This document shows positions 10,292 to 19,064 of a DNA stretch of 64,000 nt, one piece after another. Source of the DNA: Trichaptum fuscoviolaceum (Eukaryota > Basidiomycota > Agaricomycetes > Hymenochaetales > Trichaptaceae). The notes under the pieces are model-generated. The model did not search any database. It had not been told where the DNA came from and saw only the letters and a program-made list of their open reading frames with translations. How positions within the stretch are numbered: the first letter of the stretch is position 1; every line of letters starts with the position of its first letter. Made by a program: the position numbers and the translations under genes. The DNA is taken from contig CAJSYZ010000003.1 of assembly GCA_910574455.1 (NCBI GenBank), positions 3,905,250-3,969,249 of the forward strand. The letters run 5' to 3'.

Positions 10292-11553
10292 TGGAGAGCC
10301 GCTGCCACGGCCTTCGCAATGTCGTCCACGGACGGCCCGCGGACCGAGTTCACGGACGGGGTTTCATCGCGGACTTCTTCCAGTGAGGCCGTGGGTGCGC
10401 TAGCAGCCGCAGGGGCCGTGTCCTGCGAAGGGGCCATCGTCGATGTGGGGGTTGCGGTCTGGGAGGCCACCTTCGAGCGTCCGGCGGGTTGCTTGCCCTT
10501 CTGCGGACATTTGCGCGCCAAGTGTCCGTGTTCGCCGCATTGGAAGCAAAGTCCTTTGCGCATCATCTCTTCCGTGCTCATTCGATCAATGTCCATCGCG
10601 TCTGGGTCCTTCGCCTGTCCGCGCGATGCCGAAGCGTAAGCATGAGGGCGGTAGGACCCTTGCTGTCCCCAGTTGTTCGGTCTGAAGCCGGTCCTGCGGG
10701 CGCGCAAGTCTTCATCGAATTCGCAAAGCTTGCGGACCCAGAGGTCAAAGTCGTCGGTCTCCTCAATCTCTTTACTCGCCAGATCATAGCGGAACTGGTT
10801 GTTGAGTCCGTTCTCGAACAACAGCATCAGTCCTGTCACGCCCATGTCCGTCTCGGACTCCGTCCTCAGTGCTTTGAATTTTGATGCGTACTCGGACACT
10901 GTGTCCTTGCCCTGGCGCAGCTTCACAAGCTCTTGTCCGGCGGCCCGTTTGACATTGGGACGGCCGAACGCGGACTGCAAGGACTGCAGAAACAAATCGA
11001 GGTCCGTCATGATGGCGGGGATGTCCGTGCCAGACAGGGCGGCCGTCGTGTGCGGCCGAGCCCATTTCTCTGCGGGGCCGCGAAGGAGGGATGCGGCCCA
11101 AATGCAGGCCATCATTGGACGGCCTTCGAACTCCTGAGGACGCATGCGGACATAGAGACGGACCTTCTGCGACCATTCCTCAAAGCTGATGTCCTCTGCC
11201 TCCTTGTCCTTGTCCTTCGGTGTGCGTCCGTAGAAGGCCGGCGGGGGGTTGATCTTCGGACCTTTGGGCGTCCGTGTGGCGGCATCCTGCGCGCCACGGA
11301 CGAAAAAGTTCATCATCGCGTTGAGACGCTGGTTCTCTTCGGTCACATCCCGCAGGTGGGTCTGTAACGGCCGTGTGGCATCATTGATTGCCTGAAGGAC
11401 TGCCTGGGGGAGTTCCTGGGCTGGTGGGGCCGTGGGCTCGGTTGCGGGGTTCGTAGGACCTGTCTGGGGGTCCGTAGGACCAGGTGCGGTTTGTACGGGG
11501 TTTGCAGGACCAGTCATATCGTCGTCTGAGTCGGGTTGTCCAAATCTTCCCAT
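10276..11553 (-). CDS. gag: Gag polyprotein (capsid and CCHC nucleocapsid)
   Basis: A 425-residue frame starts at an ATG (11553). The first ~80 residues are Pro/Thr/Gln rich. The middle is a helical capsid-like retrotransposon Gag domain. A single CCHC zinc knuckle follows (C336-x2-C339-x4-H344-x4-C349, CFQCGEHGHLARKC), which binds RNA in related elements. The C-terminal tail is Ala/Ser/Thr rich. The stop codon TGA at 10276-10278 overlaps the slippery site. The gene lies 63 nt from the 5' LTR inner edge. Intact. Confidence 0.93.
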   Translation of the reverse strand: MGRFGQPDSDDDMTGPANPVQTAPGPTDPQTGPTNPATEPTAPPAQELPQAVLQAINDATRPLQTHLRDVTEENQRLNAMMNFFVRGAQDAATRTPKGPKINPPPAFYGRTPKDKDKEAEDISFEEWSQKVRLYVRMRPQEFEGRPMMACIWAASLLRGPAEKWARPHTTAALSGTDIPAIMTDLDLFLQSLQSAFGRPNVKRAAGQELVKLRQGKDTVSEYASKFKALRTESETDMGVTGLMLLFENGLNNQFRYDLASKEIEETDDFDLWVRKLCEFDEDLRARRTGFRPNNWGQQGSYRPHAYASASRGQAKDPDAMDIDRMSTEEMMRKGLCFQCGEHGHLARKCPQKGKQPAGRSKVASQTATPTSTMAPSQDTAPAAASAPTASLEEVRDETPSVNSVRGPSVDDIAKAVAAALHSQGF

Positions 11554-11603
11554 GCGAAGGGATCAGAATCTGTCGGTGTAATCGCGGGGCGTCGAGAGAA
11601 CGG

Positions 11604-11614
11604 ACTTTTGGCCT
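11604..11614 (-). promoter_or_regulatory. Putative self-priming primer-binding site
   Basis: Two bases inside the 5' LTR, the minus strand reads AGGCCAAAAGT. This lacks the usual tRNA 3' end complement (TGG...). It is instead the exact reverse complement of the 11-nt ACTTTTGGCCT within the LTR (plus-strand coordinates 11789-11799). Fission-yeast Tf1 primes from the first 11 nt of its own transcript in this manner, so the same mechanism is inferred. Confidence 0.65.
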
Positions 11615-11616
11615 AA

Positions 11617-12232
11617 TGTTACGACCTAGAGTGGTTCCTTCGGACTCGAGACCCCGAATCAGACACGGACGACTTTCACGGACGCTTTGAGCGGTGGTTC
11701 TCACTCTGAGAAGCACTTTACAAGTCAATTAAGCTATTCTACACATCAGAGCTAAAGATAACACATCACCTGAGAAGCACTTTACAAGAGGCCAAAAGTG
11801 GAGTGCTTCGCAGGTGCTAGAATGGTTTTAACAAGCTGAAATAAAAACTGTACAGTAGCAAGCCACTGAACCCTTAAGGACCCTTAAGGACCTTGGTCCG
11901 CGAGGGTCCGATGGTAGTCCGCACGCAATGCTAGTAAGTCCGTGAGAAAGTCCGTAGAAAGGTCCGTGGACGTCCGTACGGCCGTACGAGTCCGTAGGAC
12001 GAAAGAAAAAGAAAGGATTGTCCGCAGGACGCTTGTCCGTACGTCCTGCGACATACATGCAACTATCCTAGATAGAAAATAAGAAAGGAAATGAATCAGT
12101 GTCCTTGCAAGTCCGTGCTGCTCACGGACATGTCAGGAATCCGGCGGCAAGGGTCCGTGAGGGTCACGGACCCTTCCGCAAAAATAAAGAAAAATAAAAA
12201 AGAAATTAAATACCCCGGGTGAATTCCTGACA
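11617..12232 (-). repeat. 5' LTR of the chromovirus (616 bp)
   Basis: It runs from TGTT at 11617 to TGACA ending at 12232, and serves as promoter and transcript start on the minus strand. It differs from the left copy by one inserted T and one G/A substitution. The putative transcript start motif (ACTTTTGGCCT on the minus strand) is at 11789-11799. Confidence 0.95.
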
Positions 12233-12237
12233 CTCAC
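12233..12237. repeat. Target-site duplication, right copy (CTCAC)
   Basis: It matches 5816-5820. The joined pre-insertion site on the minus strand would read AGAGTGAGTGAGTCGG, which resembles a splice donor (GTGAGT), so the insertion may lie in or next to an intron of a former gene. Confidence 0.85.
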
Positions 12238-12929
12238 TCTGCCTGTCTCAGCATGCTCAAATTGTTCTATCGGTTTCAACGCCTTGCGCAGCTCACGTAC
12301 GTCTGCACGATACTTTTGTAGCTCCCTGTGGGTCGACGCGTTTCGGCTCGTTCGGCACGGCTCGTATGGAAACCCAGGGGGTAGGAGTTCGACCGCTTTT
12401 GCAGAGGACACGAAACCACTACCGTCTACGCAATTTACTGCGCCCACAGCAGGTGGTTGCCCCAAGTCTTGCCCCAGGCTTCTCTCGCAAATTTATCCCG
12501 ACGCGTATCCCCTTACCGACTAAAGCAATGGCGAGCACACTGGGGCGCATGCGCACACGTCTACCTCCACAGTTGACAACACGAATTCCTTCAGCAATTG
12601 GTGATGGTAGAGTGATTACATCCGTCACCATATATCATGAGTGAACCTTCTCCAATGGATAGAGCTACGCCAGAGAGCTCATCATCAGTGGTGGCTGATG
12701 AGTGCAGGACGTTAAAACTGGTTGCTGCACTTGCATCCGAGGTCTGTTCCTCCCAGGTTTTGAATCGCGAGACGCATCACCGACGTTTGGAATGTGCAAA
12801 GAGGCAAGTTACTGAACCGGCGCTCACAGGCACCAGGAGGGGATGTGCGTGCGGTAATCAGTGAGCGAAAGCTTCTACTGTACTTCTCGAGTAAGTTGTT
12901 CTTTTATTTTTTGAATCATAATACTCACA
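12238..12929. other. Ambiguous, possibly decayed coding spacer
   Basis: Open frames exist on both strands. A minus-strand frame at 12238-12465 has a charged helical tail (ELQKYRADVRELRKALK), and a plus-strand frame at 12637-12864 starts at an ATG and is Ser/Glu/Arg rich. I recognise neither, and no consistent exon chain joins them to neighbours. Probably remains of a gene broken by the retroelement. Confidence 0.35.
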
Positions 12930-13210
12930 GGCTTCTTCAGCTTTGGAGCATCGGCACGGGGAATGTCCATACGTTCTCCGAGAAAATCTGCATAAGATTT
13001 ACGCCGAAAATTGTATTGTCTTTTTTCTTGGGCGTGGGGGATTGGACACATCCGTTCGCGTATGGAATCTGCAAATGGGTATGATTTTCTTCACATTCAT
13101 TCATCCCCGACTCGTCAGTGACAACTTTTCAGTACGACTCCGACTTTCTTGTCACCGGAAGGAACGATGGCCGCGTCAGCTTCTTCTCGTTTCATCGTTC
13201 CTCTTTTCCT
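12930..13210 (+). pseudogene. WD40-repeat scrap resembling a Cdc4-type F-box/WD40 protein
   Basis: After an AG acceptor near 12930 the plus strand reads GECPYVLRENLHKIYAEN, then GGLDTSVRVWNLQ. After a possible intron it reads YDSDFLVTGRNDGRVSF. The DTSVRVWNLQ and LVTGRNDGRV segments fit consecutive WD40 blades, and the HKIYA segment is reminiscent of fungal Cdc4-like blades. No complete propeller, F-box or start codon is visible. I treat it as a fragment; the exact parent family is uncertain. Confidence 0.4.
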
Positions 13211-14229
13211 CGACCATCTCCAGCTCAACAATAAGCGGCCACAGGACTTGCACTGAGCAGTCAGGGGACAAGTCTCTATCCCTACCGTCTACACTCACCT
13301 CAGGGATCCCTGCTCAATCGACATCTAAGCCTAAGTCGCCTGGCCTGAGCGGCGAAAGAGCCCAAAAACATGGGAAGGATGCTGAACAGCTACGCTCTCT
13401 CAACACATACAACAGTGAGGAGAGAAAAGGTTGCGAAGTTGCGCAGTCGGATTCATATATACGGGGCTATGTATCACCGGGCAGTTTGATGCGTCCCAAT
13501 ATTCCGCTTGCATGCACAAAGTCCACCAGACGTCGACAAAGCGACTCACAACTCAATTTGCAAATGCAGCGAAGGGAATGATTATAACTGCATTTTCGAC
13601 ATCATCCAAGTTGTCGTGTCCCCATTCCTTGCCAAACACCTCTGCCCCGCCACCATTGCCGCCTAAATGGAGAACGCTCGGTTTCAATGTGCAGTATGAG
13701 TTGATCGTCGGCCGACAGCGCGATTCCCTCAGCTCCGAGGACGAGAAACGCGCCTTCATGCAAATTACTCCTTCCGAAGCGGGTTGGGATGCATTCAAGT
13801 TCAAGTTGGCCCATTTCCCATTTTGGCACGGTTCTAGTTCAAGTTTCGGGTTGAGTACAGGGATGACTGGTTGTATGGTGAGTTACTCGTGGCTTTCTTC
13901 GAAATCCTTCTAGAGCTGATGGAGCAGCTTCTTGTGCAGTGGGTTGTATCCTCCCGACTTCTTCGGAGTTAACATGACTCATTTTCTTGTTCATTTGTGC
14001 TTAAAATGAAAAGAAGCCTTATAATCAAGTCATCCGGAAGAAATCATTTGTTATCTCCTATCAGTTCAACTTGCGGTTTATCCAAGTCATAGTACAAAGC
14101 ACTAATAGCTCCCTCTCTCTTTCTAGAAGAATGGGAAATCAGAAAACTGACTTCAACTACTTTGTATAAGTGTGAAGTGGGAGCGGGTATCGTCCCCAAG
14201 ATCATCATCCAGCCATTCCACCGTAAATC
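13211..14229. other. Spacer with no recognisable gene
   Basis: Open frames occur on both strands around 13430-13910, but none has a known motif or a convincing exon structure. The segment just before 14230 probably holds the promoter of the exonuclease-domain gene. Confidence 0.4.
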
Positions 14230-15271
14230 ATGTTCTCAAATCTTCGTACTATCCTTCTCATCCTCCTCTCCCTTGATTACGCACGCCTGCACCTCCGCAC
14301 CGTCCTCCGCTTTCAGCTCGTTCAACGCTGGACAGCAAGGGCTCAAACGAAGGTACTTGTTTCATTCATATCAAGATCTGTACACTGACTTGTTGCTAGA
14401 TACACAAGAAACTGCAAACGTTTCTTGATTTCCTCGGGGTACCACCAACACCTCTCTCCGAATTAGATGAATATAGGCCCCATAATATAGTTCCGATACA
14501 GTGTTGCACGGGCTTGGATGTGGACAACGCAATGACTGCAATATATGCATCTTTGCCACAGGTACCAGCTAGGAGATTTGTCTCGATCGACATCGAGTGG
14601 GCAAGTGGCGGAAAAGGGTCCAATCATCGCGTAGACCTCATCCAACTCGCAGTTCAAAACCAGGTTTATCTGGTCAGGACGCATACTCTTACTGACCTTC
14701 CTCCTACGTTGGTGCAACTCCTTGGGGATGGTACAGTCATGAAAGTTTCAGCTGGAATCAACGGTATGAATAACTTATCTTTTCTCCTGCGAGGTGGCCA
14801 ACCAGAAGAAATGGCAGGTGACGCAGTGTGTATAAAGTGCAAGTTTTGCACCTCTGTGCGCTCCTGTGTCAATCTGACAGATTGGGCACGCGTTGTCTAC
14901 CCGGAAGTCTGGCCCAAAAACCCGACCTGGTCCCAACTGCTCTTAAACCCTCGTCTCTGGTTCCAGCATCCGACTCCGACTGTCAAGCTCGAAAAAATAG
15001 TGGGAGAAGTATTGAGGCTGAACGTCAAGAAGAGTAGTGAGGTCACGATGAGTGACTGGGCAGCTAACGAGCTATCAGCGGCACAAATACAATGTAAATT
15101 ATCATTTTGTTGCTCAAGATCAACCATCTTCAAGTTCTCACTTGCATGATCTGCTGTACTGGAATACTAGATGCTGCCATTGATGTTCACAGCACGTTTG
15201 CTGTAGCTTTGGCCCTGAGCCAAAGCCACCCACCCTTACCGGATAAGTACATCAAGAACTTCGAGGCTTGA
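14230..15271 (+). CDS. 3'-5' exonuclease-domain protein (DEDDy, WRN-like) with hydrophobic N-terminus
   Basis: Exons 14230-14352, 14400-14763, 14818-15093 and 15171-15271 join in phase to about 287 residues; the introns are 47, 54 and 77 nt. The start ATG at 14230 gives MFSNLRTILLILLSL, a possible signal anchor. The exonuclease core follows: Exo I FVSIDIEW (D-x-E), a hydrophobic VDLIQLAV strand, GIN-GD in the Exo II position, and YAAIDVHS (Exo III, Tyr-x3-Asp) near the C-terminus. This is the RNase D/WRN exonuclease fold without a helicase. Substrate and location are unknown. The protein is shorter than bona fide RecQ/WRN proteins and resembles the standalone exonuclease-domain family common in mushrooms. 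The Exo II motif is atypical, so activity is uncertain. Confidence 0.65.
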
Positions 15272-15754
15272 TCTAGTAGGCTGAGGCCCACCAGTAGCAG
15301 GTTTGACCAAATGTGCTTGAGTTATCGAGTAAATTGTTGTGCGCATGCTCTTGTCTTTCAAAGTTGCCAGGAGATTCATGATTAAAATTTATTATTGAAT
15401 TGCTTTTTTTTCCCGAATGATCACCGTAGTCTGAGGTATCAAAGTGGTTTGGAAGATGTCGCCAATGGTGTCTGTCTGCTGTGAGCAACCCAATGGATTA
15501 AATAGTTTTCAACACCACTATTAGTGCTTTTTCAAGACACTTCAAAGTTTTCAAGACAATTCAATATAACGCCCGGACGGGCCAGCTTTTTGCTGGCGAT
15601 ACCCGAACACCTCTGGGCGTTAAGTAATCACAAGCTACATATTTTACCCAAGCGGTGCAGCAACTATTTTTCCTCCAATAGTAGTACTATGTCAGTGGCA
15701 GATTTGTCTGCTCTGATGCATTATATTATTTTATTATATAGTCCAGTGTCAGAG
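15272..15754. other. Spacer, AT-rich, no gene seen
   Basis: Nothing recognisable. It holds the 3' flank of the exonuclease gene and ends at the broken end of the glucan synthase pseudogene. Confidence 0.5.
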
Positions 15755-18610
15755 CCAGCTTGTCCCCGTCAGGCTTCGCAATAACCTTCCGTACTCGCAT
15801 TCCGCGCGCGCAAAGTAGTCCTCGCCTTCGGATACATCAGAGCTTGCTGAACCACGCCTTTCTAATTTCAAAGTGCGAGGAGGGAGCAGATGCTGCTCCA
15901 GAGGCACGAGTGTCGAATGGCTCCAAGCTCCAGGAGATCCAGTGATCGAGTTGTGTGGGCTGTCGTATGTGCTTCGGGTATCCCAGTTGGGTTGCGTCGG
16001 TTCTTCCCGATGTTCAGCTTCACCATCAGAAGGTCTCCATGCTAAAGAGCCAGCGATCTGACGACTAGTAAAGTTAATGCTACGCTTGTGGAAGTCTCCC
16101 ATGCGCTGACGCCATTCAACAACCGGGAAACGCTGAACAGCCGAACGAGCACGCAAGATAGCATGTTCTTCTTCCGTAGACTTAAGCGCCATTTTTATTG
16201 TTTTCGTAAGCTGGGACAACATGTGTGCTGTTGAACTCGATTCGACAGGGAACCACTGTGTTCAAAGTCAGATTGCAAAACATTAGAAAAAACGAATGCA
16301 AACTTACCCCAACCAGGCATGAGACCGAGACCACCGTATGGAGGCGAAGTAGTGAACTCTGGCTTTGAGTACACTCGGTTCGGGTACATCTCCATGAAAC
16401 GAGCAAGCTTCTCCGCAGCGAAACGTCCATACAAGTCAATGACAGGCCCGACACAATTCAACTGAATCGAAGGGTGTTTTTCCAGTCTGGCATTAATAAA
16501 TGAGCAAACATTCATTTACTTAGCAAAATAGGATTAAGAAATAACTTACAGCGAAGGCATCATGTCTGCAATAAGATCTACACCCTTTTGCTTCAACCAA
16601 CAACCAATGAACACGAATAGATCTGCCTAAGGATCCTGTGCAATACCAGCCCACTCCTGAGCCTGCTGCTTGAACTCCGTACATTTCGCCTCTGCTTCCT
16701 CATCAATCTGAATGTCCTTGATTTGAACAGGCTGTTCGTCCAAAGCAGCAATAACCGTTGGGTCCGGATTCGGGAGCGAGTCGACATGCTTGAGTGTCCA
16801 AAGCGCCGGGTAACGCGCCCACGACCGTTTACCATACTGTCAGAGACACCAGCGATACCGATCGATTTCTGGTGCACATTGATGAAGGATGCTGCGGCGT
16901 GGAGCAAGTTGAACGTGTTTCCGAACTGAACGAACGTGCTCCTTGCTGATATTGAACACCGAGCACACTTCCTTCATCTCCTCCTTCGTGCGGAGTGGCC
17001 ACAACCCCTGGAGCTCCGCATTGTGGAGAGACAGACAGATGGGGAGGACCTTCGGGAGCAGATAGATAGGTGCGAGCGCACTGTGGTAGTCATTAATGTG
17101 GTAGATATCAATCTGCGGGTAGCACCTAACGGTTGCTGCGATAGCCTGGTTCCATGTCGAGTAGAAGATAGCTGAGCTGATATCGTCATGCGCGCATGAT
17201 ACGGGTCCGCCTTTGTTTGTGCGCGGAAGACAGGCAAGTCGAGGACGATGTACGTGATGTTGTCGAGGACATGCGTCTCAACCTCGATAAGGTACGGGTC
17301 GCCGAAGATAATGACTTCGATAGGTTCTGCAGGTTCGCCAGCAGGGTACTCAATGTCTTTAACCTTTGGTACAACCTAAATCAGGTCGATATCCGACATT
17401 GCCTTGCCCATCAAATCACACCAAGACCACCGATCTTGACCTTCAACTTCCAATATGATCTCGTACTCCAAAGTCGCAATGAGCATGGTCCTCCGCTTAT
17501 TCTTGTCTTCCGGCCAGCCAATGATGTCGCCTGTATGCGCGTGTCCATGGCTCGAGTGTTTCTCCGACATCGGCGCCACATGCAGGTCTTGCGCAGACTT
17601 CGAGCCCAGCGAGCCAATGATGGGGAAATTGTGCGAATGATCCGGCTTCTTTTCCGTGAGACCCCACTGGTTGTACTTGATCCCGTAGAAGCTCCACATG
17701 AAGATCGCCACTGCCAATGTACCAGTGACAACCGGGATCGACAGGAGCAGCGCGTACATGATAGCGCCCACAGTGCTCTCCCCACGCGGCTCGAGGCTCC
17801 ACCGCATCGTCGCGTCATCTACGACCAGCGTACAACGCGAGATGCGGGTGCGGCGGAGCACTGACGTTCAAGTAGTTGGGCGCAGCCAAGTTGGGCGGGA
17901 GGCGGTCATGACGCCGTTGCCGTCCGTGTCACCGTAGAAGTAGTCATCGAAGCCAAAAACGTTGAGCTGTAGGTACGTCGGCCATGTACTCATAATTTCG
18001 AGCTCCCAGCGTCCGTCGGCGGTATTGTCCATCTGGAAGCTCACTCCTCTGTGGAAACCCCAGGTATTGAACGGACCACGAGCAAGGAACTGAGGAACAC
18101 GGCACTGATGAGCATAGTTCCTGTCCGCATGTACAACAGTATAGGATGATGCAGCAATAGCAGACCAGCCTATTGCAAAATTGATTAGCAGATCACAGCA
18201 CATATAAGAGTAAGAGCACTTACATTGCACAATAATATGCTCGCCCGCCCACCAATTCTCATCATTGTCAAACAAGCTTTTATCTATGCTCGTCACATCC
18301 TCATACGCCGTCCACGTCGTCCAGTTTTGACCATAATTCCACAAGAACCTGAACATATCTGCGCCCAGCGCCTGGTGCGTGAACGTGTACTTCCCAGAAC
18401 CCGAGTCCAAGCCGAACGCATCGTTGTCGTAGTCCGCAGAGGGGAAGATCATAGGATTGCGCGCGGAGCCCTTGCGCACAAGGAGATGGTCGCGTGCATT
18501 CGTGAACGAAGTGCCGTCCTGCGAAGGCGGGTTGTTCACAATGATGTCGATGATTCCGTCCGACGCGTTAGGAATCTCCGCACGCAAGGCAGTCCACAAG
18601 CCCAGTTTGA
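15755..18610 (-). pseudogene. ags1: Pseudogene of cell-wall alpha-1,3-glucan synthase (middle part only)
   Basis: Reading the minus strand from 18600 to 15755 gives recognisable glucan synthase segments in several frames. First come the linker with NASDGIIDIIVNN and FNTWGFHRGVSFQMDNTADG; then a membrane segment (YALLLSIPVVTGTLAVAIF, near 17760); then the starch-synthase-like catalytic domain (LPVFRAQTKADPYHARM near 17200, SFINVHQKSIGIAGVSD near 16870, [19 protein letters not shown] near 16440); then GLGLMPGW and [19 protein letters not shown] (16180). Frame changes occur repeatedly (about 17420, 17300, 16800). The segment between TTSPPY and GGLGLMPG is missing. The N-terminal amylase-like domain and the C-terminal multi-spanning domain are absent. 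Intron-like sequence is kept (GTAAGT...CAATAG near 18170-18225), so it arose by DNA duplication, not retroposition. Confidence 0.85.
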
Positions 18611-19064
18611 TTTCCGTCTAATTTGAACATGGATGGTGGAGGAAGAGGCAATTGGCATTGCCGCACTTCAAGTTTTCTCAACTGGTTTCCTAATTTACAA
18701 AAATCGTAAAAATTTTCCAAGTCCCATGTTACTTGAGCACTGAAATCCTGACTTGCATTCTGATGTACTGAGAGATGGCTTGCATCCTGAAACACTCTTT
18801 ATTTCAGTGAGTTAAGGCAATCAGTGTATTTTCAGACGAAGTAGCGACCCTTCAGACAGGTGCCAGCCAAATCAGGACGCGTCAGTCGCCGTAAGCAGAA
18901 AGTAGTTTCCCTGATGTTCAGGATTGAACCCGAGATTTCATATATTCGTAAGTCTTACATTCCTTTTATCTTGTTACAAGGAAATACAGACAAGCGCATT
19001 GATGCGTTTGCTATTGCTCATTCAAAACCAACCATACGTTAAGTAGTATGTACATGTATGTAAT
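18611..19064. other. Spacer, no gene seen
   Basis: No coding or RNA gene could be supported. A TTCAATC/GGATTGAA patch near 18920 superficially resembles a tRNA T-arm but does not fold into a full tRNA. Confidence 0.45.

Larger units (their letters stand above)
5821..12232 (-). mobile_element. Complete Ty3/Gypsy chromovirus (LTR - gag - pol with chromodomain - LTR)
   Basis: A 6.4-kb element is read on the minus strand. Its order is 5' LTR (11617-12232), primer-binding site (11604-11614), gag (10276-11553), pol (6479-10278), polypurine tract (6436-6447) and 3' LTR (5821-6435), flanked by CTCAC duplications. The LTRs differ only by one 1-bp indel (after 6016 versus the right copy near 11814) and one substitution near the inner edge (GGTGGATTCC versus GGTGAATTCC). 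Both reading frames are unbroken. The pol order protease - RT - RNase H - integrase - chromodomain defines a chromovirus. Near-identical LTRs, target duplication and intact frames mean a recent, possibly still competent, insertion. The whole element, LTRs and genes alike, is rich in the word GTCCG/CGGAC. Confidence 0.95.

Noticed and set aside
13431..13913. 160-residue plus-strand frame and overlapping minus-strand frames
   Set aside because: No known motif, no consistent exon joins, and similar openness on both strands; I cannot support a gene on either.
15755..18610. Functional glucan synthase split by introns
   Set aside because: Frame changes are not bounded by splice signals, catalytic-region sequence is deleted, and both terminal domains are absent.
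18895..18945. tRNA T-arm-like GGGTTCAATCC on the minus strand
   Set aside because: The loop and stem lengths do not fit a T-arm and no acceptor, D or anticodon arms could be folded around it.
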